Source of the DNA: Corynebacterium occultum
GTDB lineage: Bacteria; Actinomycetota; Actinomycetes; Mycobacteriales; Mycobacteriaceae
Direction of reading: 5' to 3'
Length of the DNA stretch: 64,000 bases
Assembly: GCF_009734425.1 (NCBI RefSeq)
Contig: NZ_CP046456.1
Span: 1-64,000, forward strand
Position numbers and translations under genes: made by a program. Below, piece by piece: positions 10,577 through 19,178 of this stretch; positions within the stretch are counted from its first letter, which is position 1, and each line of letters begins with the position of its first letter. The notes below the pieces were generated by a model. That model worked only from the letters and a program-made list of their open reading frames with translations. It ran no database searches and was not told where the DNA came from.

Positions 10577-11273
10577 CAGCTCGCCCGCTGATAAGAGGGT
10601 GGTAATTGCTAACCAGCTGATTGACCTCATTGCGGATCGTCTCCGCTCTCTGGATGCAGAGCCGATTCTCCTCAATCCCAGCGACCTGTCCCACCCGCCG
10701 GATCTTGATGCTCTGCTCCTGCCTGGGGGTGGAGATATCAGCCCACACCGTTACGGACAGGAACCTGATCCCCGGGTGTATAACGTCGACCCGGAGCAGG
10801 ACCGGTTGGACTTCGGGATGGCACGGCATGCGCTGCACCGAAATTTGCCGATCATGGGCATTTGTCGCGGGATGCAGCTTCTCAACGTGCTGTATGGGGG
10901 GAGCTTGATCCAGCACCTGCCGACCAGTGCTGTGAAACATTCCTTTCAGCTCAAAAGAAAGAGCACCACCTTGGCGGAGAGGTTCACACCGCACGAGGTA
11001 GAAATCACCCCTGGTTCCCGGCTTGCCGGAATTCTCGGATCTTCAGTGTGGACTGCGTCGGCGCATCATCAGGCAGTTGATGAACTGGGGGAAGGACTGC
11101 GTATTGTTGCCCGAGCAGCTGATGGCACCGTGGAAGCGGTGGAGGATCCCCGCCGGAGTGTTATCGGCGTCCAGTGGCACCCAGAAATCCGAGAACACGG
11201 TGGGGAGGCACAAGACCACCTCTTTATGAATCTCCTCCACTGCGTAGAGCTAGGTCGGGCAGTTAAAATCTGA
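10545..11273 (+). CDS. PuuD-like gamma-glutamyl hydrolase (peptidase C26)
   Basis: A 242-residue class I amidotransferase-fold hydrolase of the gamma-glutamyl-GABA hydrolase type. The early LLLPGGGDISPHRYG block, the nucleophile Cys107 in GICRGMQLLNV, and a terminal WHPE give a full triad. It starts inside the reductase stop region (ATG 10545, with ATG 10539 as alternative). Two gamma-glutamyl-acting hydrolase genes in one cluster is unusual. This one could remove excess toxic gamma-glutamylanilide or recycle glutamate from a ring-oxidised intermediate. Which of the two does which cannot be told from sequence. Confidence 0.82.
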   Translation: MYKIGIPSRLSSSPADKRVVIANQLIDLIADRLRSLDAEPILLNPSDLSHPPDLDALLLPGGGDISPHRYGQEPDPRVYNVDPEQDRLDFGMARHALHRNLPIMGICRGMQLLNVLYGGSLIQHLPTSAVKHSFQLKRKSTTLAERFTPHEVEITPGSRLAGILGSSVWTASAHHQAVDELGEGLRIVARAADGTVEAVEDPRRSVIGVQWHPEIREHGGEAQDHLFMNLLHCVELGRAVKI

Positions 11274-11296
11274 AGGGATCCACTTCGCCTTCAGAT
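11268..11296 (+). terminator. Hairpin after the PuuD-like gene
   Basis: Arms ATCTGAAGG and CCTTCAGAT pair perfectly (9 bp) around an 11-base loop, beginning within the stop region of the hydrolase. It is a likely partial terminator at the end of the catabolic run. No U tract follows, so strength is uncertain. Confidence 0.4.
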
Positions 11297-11508
11297 GCCT
11301 AGGATTCACCGCGGGACGGCGCCGGTTTGACCCCCTTACCGGGGGTCAGGCCGGTACTATTTTCTTCAGAAAAAGTTGCTGGTAAAAAAGTATAGGCCGA
11401 ACGCACCTGGCGACCATGAGCATCGGCATATAAGACACTCCTGATGCCGGATTACCGCCCACGAGAATAAAAACCCTGGCTGAACTGAAAAAACGTAAGG
11501 TTTGTTCC

Positions 11509-12261
11509 ATGGTGTACCTGCCTTCCCCGTCTTCGCCCAAGCAATCGACCCACGTAACGATCGGTGAGATTCTCCGGTCTCGTATCAGCCACGAAAAGAT
11601 GCAGGCCGGCGATAGATTTCCTACCGAGCGAGAACTGGCTGAAGAGTTCGGAGTGGCCCGGATGACTGTGCGCAAGGCCCTGGAACTGCTGCAGATGGAA
11701 GGCGTGGTGGAACGTCGTCGAGGAAGGACCGGTGGAACTTTCCTCCGGGCCACAGTTCCTAAGGTGGAGATGACGAGGATAGAGGGTTTTATACCCCGCT
11801 TTCATGACCGCAATATGGAAGTTACCTCGCGGATCCTGACTGCTGACCGACGCCAGGCCCCAGAAAAAGTCACCCAGGCTCTGGAAATCGACGCGGGCGA
11901 ACCAGTTTTCTATCTTGAACGTCTCCGCTCGGTGAACAACACCCCAGCACTTATCGAGCGGTCCTTCTTCCCCGCGAATATGGTACCGGGAATGCTCCAC
12001 CAGGATCTTTCCGGATCAATTTACGATCTACTCAGGAGGAGATGGTCTCTTCCTCCAGTACGCAAGTGGGAAACGATTGTGCCCGGGGTGACATCGATGC
12101 GAGAGCAGGAGCTACTCCAGGTAAAAAAAGAACTACTTATACTCCGGCTGGAGCGGCGAACTCAGGTGGCCGACAATCGCTTCATTGAGTACGCCGAGGA
12201 TGTATTGCGTACGGACATAGCTCGAGTGGAGGTTTACACTACTTCCGGACCGGGAGGCTGA
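11509..12261 (+). CDS. GntR/HutC-family transcriptional regulator
   Basis: A 250-residue regulator. Residues about 17-80 are the GntR winged helix (RFPTERELAEEFGVARMTVRKALELL and the RRRGRTGGTF wing). Residues about 90-245 fit a UTRA ligand-binding domain, including the IERSFFP block. It follows the aniline-type cluster in the same direction after a 235-base gap, so it probably has its own promoter and controls the cluster in response to the amine, its glutamyl conjugate or a ring product. Known aniline clusters mostly use LysR-type activators, so this is a different control logic. Confidence 0.82.
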   Translation: MVYLPSPSSPKQSTHVTIGEILRSRISHEKMQAGDRFPTERELAEEFGVARMTVRKALELLQMEGVVERRRGRTGGTFLRATVPKVEMTRIEGFIPRFHDRNMEVTSRILTADRRQAPEKVTQALEIDAGEPVFYLERLRSVNNTPALIERSFFPANMVPGMLHQDLSGSIYDLLRRRWSLPPVRKWETIVPGVTSMREQELLQVKKELLILRLERRTQVADNRFIEYAEDVLRTDIARVEVYTTSGPGG

Positions 12262-12525
12262 TGGTTGTCTTTTAAGGTGGTGCATCTGCAACTTGCGGGG
12301 ACGGGGTTCATTTTCCCCTCCGATCAGGGCCGCATAAGTCGTTACTGGTGGTCAAGCGACGCTATTTCGGCCAGCCGGTCGATGGAGGTGGCATAGAGTT
12401 CATCGTGGTCGCGCAAGTACCGGGCCCGCCCGGAACCGGAATCAGGACGTCAACGAGGGCACGTCGGTGGAACTGACCCGGTGTCAGCGCACAGGCAAGG
12501 TCATGGTTTCCCCCTCCGGGAGGGT
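12262..12525. other. Gap between the GntR gene and KfrA-like copy 1
   Basis: No intact gene. A short minus-strand stretch (about 12350-12440) translates to YLRDHDELYATSIDRLAE and stops, which looks like the C-terminal scrap of an unidentified gene. Confidence 0.3.
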
Positions 12526-13161
12526 TTAAGAGGTGGGGGAGGGTGGTGTCTGCTCTGGCGGGATAATCGCGTGCGGAGCAGGTGTGATGGGGGTGTGGGT
12601 GGTCTGCTGGGTAAACCATTGCTCGAACACGGAGAGCCGGCCGCGGGCTTCCGCCGCCTGGGATTGGGCTACCTCGAGGGTGTGCTGCTGGGTGTGGAGT
12701 TGGTGGCGCAGGCGTTTATTATCTGTGGCCAGGGCGGCAAGCTCTGCGTTCGCTTGGGCGAGCAGGGCCCGTGCCTCAGCGGTGGCGGCCTGTTCCCGGG
12801 CCAGCTTCTCGACAAGCTCCGCCAGCTCGCGGTGGGCCTGGTCGGCGTCCTCGGTCGCTGCTTTGACCACCTGCTGGAGGGTGTTCTCCTGGTGTGCCCG
12901 CCCGGCCAGTACCTGCTGGCCTATCACCGCGCGTAACGCCTCGAAAGCATGGGTTTCTTCCGCCGTGGCAGGTACGAACGCGGGATCACCGGCGGCGGTG
13001 CGGCGGGTATCACGCCACTGGCGGACGACTTCAGCGGCCAGGGCCTGATCCACCCGGGCGGTGGCACGGACGCGTGCGACTGTGATCGCCTGGGCTCCCT
13101 CTGTGGCGAGGAGGTCGGCGAGGGCACGTTCGGTACGGGCACGGGGTGTGGAACTGGTCAT
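12526..13161 (-). CDS. KfrA-like DNA-binding coiled-coil protein, copy 1
   Basis: A 211-residue protein with an N-terminal helical region of KfrA_N type (RTERALADLLATEGAQAITVARVR, residues about 8-60) and a long coiled coil (about 95-185) rich in A, E, Q and L. KfrA proteins are plasmid-encoded autoregulators that bind their own promoter and support partitioning. The start is ATG 13161. Two homologues occur in this window: a C-terminal fragment at 16732-17098 and a full copy at 52536-53171. The upstream AT-rich block is shared with copy 3. This suggests a plasmid or plasmid-derived island, although no replication gene is visible. Confidence 0.72.
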   Translation of the reverse strand: MTSSTPRARTERALADLLATEGAQAITVARVRATARVDQALAAEVVRQWRDTRRTAAGDPAFVPATAEETHAFEALRAVIGQQVLAGRAHQENTLQQVVKAATEDADQAHRELAELVEKLAREQAATAEARALLAQANAELAALATDNKRLRHQLHTQQHTLEVAQSQAAEARGRLSVFEQWFTQQTTHTPITPAPHAIIPPEQTPPSPTS

Positions 13162-13194
13162 GGCAGATGGTCTCCGTAGCGGGGTCTTGTCCCT

Positions 13195-13234
13195 ACCATC
13201 ATACATAATAAATCATAAGATAAATGATGATTAT
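13195..13234. promoter_or_regulatory. AT-rich upstream block of KfrA-like copy 1
   Basis: A 40-base AT-rich block before the gene contains ATCAT-AAGATAA-ATGAT and further ATCAT/ATGAT repeats. The same block lies at 53204-53243 with one base changed. Such conservation in non-coding DNA, together with the known autoregulation of KfrA, points to promoter plus operator. Confidence 0.6.
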
Positions 13235-13355
13235 TATTATGTTGAGCAGGGGAGGGAACGGGGGATGTGCCTGACCCCGACCTCATCGGTTTCCCGGGAG
13301 GCAGCCCCCGGGGAGTGCGATAATGATCCCCACCCAGAAGGAAGTGAGGATAGCC

Positions 13356-14036
13356 ATGATCGAACCCAGGCCCACGGTCGTGATCTTCGATGTCAATGAG
13401 ACCCTCAGTGATCAGAGTTCCCTGCGTGATCGCCTGGTCGAGGTCGGTGCCCCCGCCGAGCTGCTCCCCGAGTGGTTTAGCGGCATCCTCCGAGACGGCA
13501 TGGCCCTGACAGCCGCGGGCGGCTACGCCGACTTCGCCGACCTTGCCCGCGACGGACTGCGTGCCCTCCTCCCCGCCCGAGCCGGTCTCACACCCTCTGA
13601 TGGGCTCATTGACCAGGTCGTGGCTGGTTTCCACCGGTTGGATGTTCATCCTGACGTGGCCGAGGGGGTACGCCTGTTGCACGGGTCTGGGATCCGCTTG
13701 ATCACCATGACCAACGGCAGCACCACGATCACCGAGGCCCTCCTTGATCGGGCCGGACTGCGGGAGTACTTCGAGCTCCACCTGGACGTGCGTGGGCCAC
13801 GCCGCTGGAAGCCGGCACCGGCGGCCTACGGGTACGCGCTCGCCCGGGCCGGTGTGGCGGCAGGTGATGCCCTGCTGGTGGCGGTGCACCCGTGGGATGT
13901 CGACGGGGCTCTGCGGGCCGGACTACGGGGTGCCTGGATTCGCCGCGGGCAGGCGGCAACGGCCTATCCGAAAGCCATGGTGGCACCGACGATCACCGCC
14001 GATGACCTTGTCGAACTGGGCGCTATGTTTACCTAG
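13356..14036 (+). CDS. HAD-superfamily hydrolase, haloacid-dehalogenase-like
   Basis: A 226-residue HAD hydrolase. Motif I is IFDVNETLSD with the nucleophile Asp12, motif II is TMTNGST, and the motif III lysine is in RRWKPAPAAYGYAL. In motif IV the expected acidic pair is replaced by VAVHPWDVDGALRAGLRGAWIRR, in which HPWDVDGA is typical of type II 2-haloacid-dehalogenase-like proteins. ATG 13356 is preferred over 13323 because it starts directly at the family N-terminus. The substrate is unknown; a phosphatase is as likely as a dehalogenase. Confidence 0.78.
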   Translation: MIEPRPTVVIFDVNETLSDQSSLRDRLVEVGAPAELLPEWFSGILRDGMALTAAGGYADFADLARDGLRALLPARAGLTPSDGLIDQVVAGFHRLDVHPDVAEGVRLLHGSGIRLITMTNGSTTITEALLDRAGLREYFELHLDVRGPRRWKPAPAAYGYALARAGVAAGDALLVAVHPWDVDGALRAGLRGAWIRRGQAATAYPKAMVAPTITADDLVELGAMFT

Positions 14037-14546
14037 TGACCACGACCTGCCCACCTGTCGGCAGGATCGCCGGGGGTGCCACGGTGATGAGAGTGACCAC
14101 GGCGATGGTCAGGTCCTGACCAGGCTCTGTGGACAGGGCAACACCCTGGCCCGCCCGTTCTCTCCCACCGGTGTGCAGGTGTGGGCAGGCAATCTCTGCC
14201 CGCCCACCCGCAACTCCCCGTCGGGGACACCTTGAGGTTGCCAATAGTGGTGCTGCTGGCCTCGGCCGATCCCTACCTGGGGAAGGGCCGTTCGGGTGCA
14301 GGTCCACCCACGGAATCTGTCCGATAACAACCCCAGCTCCGGGCAAACACGACCCCCAGTCACCCGCTCATCCCCCCACCCCATCACCCTCCCCCACCTA
14401 AACCACCCCTATTTGAGGGTGAAGTAAGGAGGATGCAAACCTTCCCATAAAACTTTGTTTCTATTCGGACAGTCTACCTGGGTTAAAGTGCCTCCTCGGT
14501 GAAAATTTATAGTTACTCCGGGAAACCCGGGAGGAAGGCCGTGCCC
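14037..14546. other. Non-coding gap upstream of the WhiB-like gene
   Basis: No convincing gene on either strand. It should contain the promoter of the WhiB-like gene. Short frames here lack domains and codon bias. Confidence 0.35.
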
Positions 14547-14933
14547 ATGACCATCTCGTTTTACCGTGACCGGCAGCGGGATATTCCGGTGTGGCAGGGA
14601 CCCACTACCCGGATGACCCGACGGAAACCGGTCCGCGCCCGCAGGCCAGAGAAGATCCCCACCCCGGAAGACTGGGTCATCCAGGCCAGCTGCCGGGAGG
14701 ATGATCCTGATGCGTTGTTTGTTCAGGGTGCGCAGCAGCGTCGTGCCGCCACCATCTGCCGGCCCTGCCCGGTACAGCGGCACTGTCTGGCGATGTCTTT
14801 AGATAACCGGGAGGAGTTCGGGGTGTGGGGTGGGTTGACCGAGCGTCAACGTCGCGCCCTGTTACGCACGCACACCGATGTGGAAAGCTGGGCCGACTAC
14901 CTTACTGCCGGTGACAGCCTCACCGGTATCTAA
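14547..14933 (+). CDS. WhiB-like (Wbl) iron-sulfur transcription factor
   Basis: A 128-residue protein with the Wbl cysteine set: one Cys in QASCREDDPDALF, then CRPCPVQRHC (C-x2-C-x5-C). The GVWGGLT turn and basic ERQRRALLR tail follow. The N-terminal 40 residues are basic and longer than usual. ATG 14547 is preceded by GGAGG. Wbl proteins bind a [4Fe-4S] cluster and act with the sigma factor. They are confined to Actinobacteria and their phages and plasmids, which supports the host assignment. The target is unknown. Confidence 0.88.
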   Translation: MTISFYRDRQRDIPVWQGPTTRMTRRKPVRARRPEKIPTPEDWVIQASCREDDPDALFVQGAQQRRAATICRPCPVQRHCLAMSLDNREEFGVWGGLTERQRRALLRTHTDVESWADYLTAGDSLTGI

Positions 14934-15112
14934 AACCCACCCCTTACCCACCTGAGAGCACAACCTGTGGTGGTGCTACCGATCAGTACGACCTCTGGGG
15001 TGATGCGCGCGTATGCCCAGCGTAGAGGTTCCCCCTCCGGAGATCACCCCGGATAATCCCACGGTAGGGGCCGGTGTGTGAAAAAACCTTGGTGTTTAAA
15101 AAATAAGGAATT

Positions 15113-15343
15113 ATGTACGACACTGACACAGACCCCTTCGATTCCCCCGAGGGACAGGCACTTCTGCGCCGCGTTGCAGCCCTCGCGCAGCAGCACTTCC
15201 CCCACAGCTGGAAAGAGACGTCCTATATCACCCAGGCGGCCGGTTTCATTCTTGCCAACGGGTGGACCACCCTGGAGCAGGCCCTGACGGTGTGCCCGGA
15301 GGGTACGCGGCGCATCCTCACCGAGAACAGCATCATCTGCTGA
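15113..15343 (+). CDS. Small hypothetical protein, 76 aa
   Basis: A compact acidic-to-neutral protein (starts MYDTDTDPFDSPEGQ) with a helical middle and ATAAGGA before the ATG. No domain was recognised and there is no membrane segment. It lies between the WhiB-like gene and the broken phoU on the same strand. Confidence 0.5.
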   Translation: MYDTDTDPFDSPEGQALLRRVAALAQQHFPHSWKETSYITQAAGFILANGWTTLEQALTVCPEGTRRILTENSIIC

Positions 15344-15414
15344 GGGGGACTGAGAGGAATGTTCAGCACGTGAATTCCCTGCACGGGTGAGGTCTTATTC
15401 CTATAGTTAAGACC

Positions 15415-16080
15415 ATGCGGGCGAGCTACCAGGAACAATTCGACGATTTCACCCACGACCTGATCATCATGGGCGATACGGTTCGCGACATCATGACCGC
15501 AGCCTGCGACGCACTCTTGCAGGGATCGTTGGACTCCGCGGAAAACGCCCTGACCCTGTCTCACGACCTGCCCGAGATCCGCACCCGGTGTGCCCAGCGG
15601 GCGGTGGATCTATTCGCCCTGTAAAGCCCGCTGGGTAGGGGTCTGCGCCAGGTGGTCTCCTCGATCTATATCCTCGAACACCTCGACCGCATGGCGGCCC
15701 TGGCCACCCACGTCGCCCAATCCGCCCACCGGCGCCACCCCGAGCGGGTGATTCCGGCGGCTGTGACCGGTTATTTCGAGGAACTCACCCACCTGACCTT
15801 AGGCATGGTCAAGAAGACCCGTGATCTTCTCATCGTCCCGGATGCGGAGGCCGCGCTGGCCTTGGCACGAGACGATGACGCCGTTGATGACCTGGATCGT
15901 TACCTGTTGGTCATGCTGACCCAACGCGAATGGGCCCATACCACCCGGGAGGCGGTGGATACGGCGTTGTTGGCCCGGTTTTATGAGCGTTTCGCCGATC
16001 AGTGTGTCAGTGTCGGCACCCGGATTGTGTATCTGACCACGGGGTTGCCCCCGGAGGAGTACCTGGCGCACCAGGAGTAG
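15415..16080 (+). pseudogene. phoU: phoU-like gene interrupted by one in-frame stop codon
   Basis: PhoU is a phosphate-signalling helical-bundle protein that acts with the Pst importer and PhoR. The 5' part (15415-15624) encodes a normal N-terminus (MRASYQEQFDDFTHDLI). After TAA at 15622-15624 the same frame continues with LRQVVSSIYILEHLDRMAAL, the second PhoU repeat, to 16080. A CAA codon would give the expected Gln at this place, so a single C-to-T change explains the break. No pst genes are nearby. It is probably a dead duplicate; a sequencing error or reinitiation at a downstream start are alternatives. Confidence 0.8.
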
Positions 16081-16271
16081 GAGGCCGAACGTGCTGCTCT
16101 TCGGCCCCCTTGGGACACACTGGAACGCCGGTTGCCCCGTGACTGCACCCGGAAGCGACCCCTGTCCTGGCCCGGGAGGGCTGTCGTAGTAAGGGGGTGT
16201 TCCCCCACGGGGATTTCTCACCGGTGGTTGGGGTGCCCTGGTCTCTGCGGGATGTGAGGGTGGGGAAGGTG

Positions 16272-16568
16272 TTAGGCGTAGGACCGCTGACTCACCTGGG
16301 CAGCGGGGTGGGCGGAGTCAGCCGTGCGCCGTAATCCCCGCAGGCAGGTGGTGATCACCTGGACAGCCTCCCAGCGTTCGCTTGAGTCGTTCTTATCGCC
16401 GGGGGTGGTGATATGGGTCTCCACCAGGTCACACAGCAGCATAAACCGCTCGTACTCGGCACCCTCGGCAGTGCCCCTGCGGGCCTGGTTCACCAGCTCG
16501 TCATAGCCGGTGCTGATAAGTGCGTCCTCTACTTTTCCCAGCAACCGGGTCACCTCGCCTCTATTCAC
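16272..16568 (-). CDS. Small helical hypothetical protein, 98 aa
   Basis: Starts MNRGEVTRLLGKVEDALIS and is mainly helical and charged, with no membrane segment and no recognised domain. Codon use looks coding-like and the frame is clean. It lies just upstream of the repeat that precedes the truncated KfrA-like copy. Function unknown. Confidence 0.5.
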   Translation of the reverse strand: MNRGEVTRLLGKVEDALISTGYDELVNQARRGTAEGAEYERFMLLCDLVETHITTPGDKNDSSERWEAVQVITTCLRGLRRTADSAHPAAQVSQRSYA

Positions 16569-16589
16569 CCCACCAGCATAAGTGATACC

Positions 16590-16731
16590 TATGGTTCTTC
16601 CTTAATCCTCGTGCGAGACACGTGCGCCTGCTCACGACCCACACCGTGGGCAGGCCCGGTGGAGTGGCTGCGTCCTGGGGGCTGTTCACCGCGCATCACG
16701 GCGGGGCATGTTTCTGCTGTGTTCTAAAGGT
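16590..16731. repeat. Repeat flanking KfrA-like copies 2 and 3
   Basis: The sequence beginning TTCTTCCTTAATCCTC and running through GCTCACGACCC to GGAGTGGCTGCG is matched at about 52400-52535 with scattered changes. In both places it lies directly downstream of a KfrA-like gene. The duplicated unit therefore includes flanking non-coding DNA, not only the gene. Confidence 0.55.
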
Positions 16732-17098
16732 TTAAGGGGTGGAGGAGGGTGCTGTCTGCTCCGGCAGGGTGGGGGCGTCCGGAGCAGGTGTGATGGGGGT
16801 GTGGGTGGTGTGGTGGGTAAATAATTGTTCGAACACCGAGAGTCGGCCACCGGCTTCCGCCGCCTGGGCCTGTGCCACCTCGAGGGTGTGCTGCTGGGTG
16901 TGGAGCTGGTGGCGCAGACGCTTATTGTCTGTGGTCAGGGCAGCACGCTCTGCGCCTGCCTGGGCGAGCAGGGCCCGTGCCTCAGCGGTGGCGGCCTGTT
17001 TCTGGGCCAGCTTCTCCACCAGCTCCGCCAGCTCGCGGTGGGCCTGATCAGCGTCCTCGGTGGTGGCGTTGACCACCTGCTGGAGGATGTCGTCCTGC
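16732..17098 (-). pseudogene. Truncated KfrA-like gene, copy 2 (C-terminal fragment)
   Basis: Only the coiled-coil C-terminal half remains (KLAQKQAATAEARALL to the stop at 16732), very similar to copy 1. Similarity stops near 17098, where unrelated DNA begins, so the N-terminal DNA-binding region and promoter are missing. The frame from ATG 17076 is open but would give only a coiled coil of about 114 residues. Recombination or an insertion-deletion event is the likely cause. Confidence 0.75.
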
Positions 17099-17282
17099 CC
17101 CTGCCTCCCACCCCAGAGCAGGTTCCACAGCGGGACAGAGAGGTCGGTTCACTGCCCCGGACCCTGGAGGTGGGCCCATACGGTGGATACCCCCATGGCG
17201 GAGAACACGGACAGATCCTGGCGGGGTGATGGTGAGCTACAGACTGTGGGCGCTCCACCGCAACGGCATCACCCCTGGCCTG

Positions 17283-17636
17283 TCATTTTCCCGGGGTGGC
17301 TTCCGCGACCTTCTGGAGTACCTCATCCCGGTCGGTGCCCACGGCCCGGACGGAGCTGTGGTTGACCACGACTGTGGCGCGGATCGCAGGAGTGCGCTGC
17401 ACATGCTGATAGAGCTTGATCTCCCCGTCTTCATGAAGATAAGCGGTGTACACGACTGTTTCCGGCACTTCATCATGGAGCACCCGCTCACCCTCCCACA
17501 CCTCGATCGCGGGAATCCCATGAACACTGATACATGTTTCCTCCACCAGTCGCTGGGCTTCTCGCAGGTGAGAAAAGACCCCCAGAATGCAGTACTCCGA
17601 ATCCCGGACCTGGCTGACCACGTAATGCCTACTCAT
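17283..17636 (-). CDS. Hypothetical protein, 117 aa
   Basis: Starts MSRHYVVSQVRDSEYCILG and shows alternating beta strands and helices consistent with a small alpha/beta fold. No known domain was recognised. A longer plus-strand frame covers the same bases, but its translation is low-complexity and lacks a ribosome binding site, so the minus strand is preferred. Confidence 0.5.
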   Translation of the reverse strand: MSRHYVVSQVRDSEYCILGVFSHLREAQRLVEETCISVHGIPAIEVWEGERVLHDEVPETVVYTAYLHEDGEIKLYQHVQRTPAIRATVVVNHSSVRAVGTDRDEVLQKVAEATPGK

Positions 17637-17639
17637 CAG

Positions 17640-18007
17640 GTAAGTGTAAAAAACCGTGCTGAGATAGATGGGTAACTTTCCCTAGAAAAGGAGTATATTT
17701 ATTTCCCTTCTGGAAAATATTTACCAGGCGATATTTTAAGCCACATTAGAATGCCAGAGTGGTGAAAAGCTGGGCATGCGAAAAATCATTCCTGCCGGTC
17801 CCAGCGACTTAAAGCAACGATGATTCGAAAACGCCGGCTTACCGCGGGGCTCTCCGAAAATCGGATCCGTGGTGGACCTACGACAGGACACGGGAAGGTG
17901 TTTCGCCCCTGATTTCCCGCTTCATGGTCTCTCGACGAGAGGATGGTTGATCTACCAGTGCAGACACCCATACCAGGATGGGATCATGATAAGGACAGGA
18001 TGAAGTT
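17640..18007. other. AT-richer intergenic stretch
   Basis: No gene seen. It separates the divergent genes at 17636 (minus) and 18008 (plus) and must hold their promoters. No clear operator was found. Confidence 0.3.
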
Positions 18008-18241
18008 GTGAGGGTGAACCGGGCAATCAAGAAGGCAGCGATGGCTGTCCTGCAGCGCATGAGGAAGCAGCACCGGGGTGATCAGGCACTATGGGACAAT
18101 GTTCCCGATCGGTGGAACAGGCTGGAGCACCAGATCGATGCCCGAGTGTTAGAACTGCATGCTCAAGGCGCGTCGGTAGCGCAGATAACCCAGCTGACAG
18201 GCGTGCATCCCCGCCGGATCCGCCGCCTACTTCCCCGGTAG
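18008..18241 (+). CDS. Small helix-turn-helix protein, 77 aa
   Basis: A GTG start at 18008 gives a basic protein ending with a resolvase-like helix-turn-helix (ARVLELHAQGASVAQITQL, then GVHPRRIRRLL). The N-terminal 40 residues are basic and helical (RVNRAIKKAAMAVLQRMRK). It could be a small DNA-binding regulator or the isolated DNA-binding end of a recombinase. Confidence 0.5.
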   Translation: MRVNRAIKKAAMAVLQRMRKQHRGDQALWDNVPDRWNRLEHQIDARVLELHAQGASVAQITQLTGVHPRRIRRLLPR

Positions 18242-18303
18242 AGATCCTTCGTGGACACGGGTGCTGTCCTGTTATCCTGAAATCTGCTTCCTGATCAAAT
18301 TCC

Positions 18304-18335
18304 TCGTCCACCAAACGGGGGTCAGGTCTTACTTA
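18304..18335. repeat. Remnant of an IS3-type end
   Basis: The sequence CGTCCACCAAACGGGGGTCAG resembles the end of the second IS3 element at about 24387 (CGTCCACCAAACACGGGTTAG). It is probably a scar of an earlier insertion, or the site of a related element. Confidence 0.35.
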
Positions 18336-18416
18336 GGGCCCTGATCATTCCATATCGGTGATCATGCTGCCCTACCTTTGCAATATCACCACCGTGATCA
18401 CCCCGGTTTCAGACCA

Positions 18417-19178
18417 CTAGTGTTTTAGCAGTCCCAGCAGCTGATGTCTTAGCTCCGACTTGCGCTCATCCTGACTGTCATCGGTATCATCCATGCGCGG
18501 GCGAGGAAGATCGATAGCGATATCCGCGATGATGGTGGAGTTTGGGGAGGGTGCCATCACTAGCACGCGGTCAGAGAGCAGGATTGCCTCATCCACATCA
18601 TGGGTGATCATAACGACGGTACGTCGTGAGGCTTCCCAGACCTGCAGCAGCTGGAGCTGCAGCTGACGACGGGTCAGGGCATCCAAGGCGCCGAAAGGCT
18701 CATCAAGTAGCAGGATAGCCGGGTCGATGGCGAAGGCGCGGGCCAGGCCGACCCGCTGCTGCATGCCGCCGGACAGTCGGGCGGGACGCCGATTGGCGGC
18801 GTGGGAGAGGTTGACTTTTTCCAGCCATTCCGAGGCCACCTCGGAGCGTTCCGTTCGAGAGAATTCCGGGCGCGCAGAGCGTAACCCGAACTCTATATTT
18901 GCGCGAGCGGTCATCCACGGCAGCAGCGCATGGTGTTGGAATACCAGGCCACGATCTGCGCCCGGCCCGGTGACCTGCCGACCGTCGGCGGAGACGGTGC
19001 CGGAAGTGGGGAAGCTCAGACCCGCAATCATGGAAAGGATCGTTGATTTGCCGCAGCCCGAGGGGCCGAGGATGGCAACGAACTCACCCTTGCCGATGGT
19101 GATGGAGGTGGGCGCGATGATGGTGGTTGCGCCATAAGACTTGGAGATCTCGTTTAAGGCGACATGGGGATTAGTCAT
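18417..19178 (-). CDS. ABC transporter ATPase, nitrate/sulfonate/taurine type
   Basis: A 253-residue ATPase. Walker A is GPSGCGKST, the signature is LSGGMQQRVGLARA, Walker B is ILLLDEPFGALD, and the switch His is in VVMITHDVDEA. ATG 19178 overlaps the permease stop (ATGACTAA), so the two are coupled. The 13-codon upstream extension is unlikely to be used. Sequence type is SsuB/TauB/NrtD. Confidence 0.9.
   Translation of the reverse strand: MTNPHVALNEISKSYGATTIIAPTSITIGKGEFVAILGPSGCGKSTILSMIAGLSFPTSGTVSADGRQVTGPGADRGLVFQHHALLPWMTARANIEFGLRSARPEFSRTERSEVASEWLEKVNLSHAANRRPARLSGGMQQRVGLARAFAIDPAILLLDEPFGALDALTRRQLQLQLLQVWEASRRTVVMITHDVDEAILLSDRVLVMAPSPNSTIIADIAIDLPRPRMDDTDDSQDERKSELRHQLLGLLKH

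Noticed and set aside
15622..15624. Programmed readthrough of the phoU TAA
   Set aside because: No downstream stem or known readthrough context was evident, and PhoU is not known to use recoding; a simple mutation is more likely.
17226..17675. Plus-strand open frame of 149 codons
   Set aside because: Overlaps the minus-strand gene 17283-17636, whose translation looks more like a real folded protein; neither is proven.
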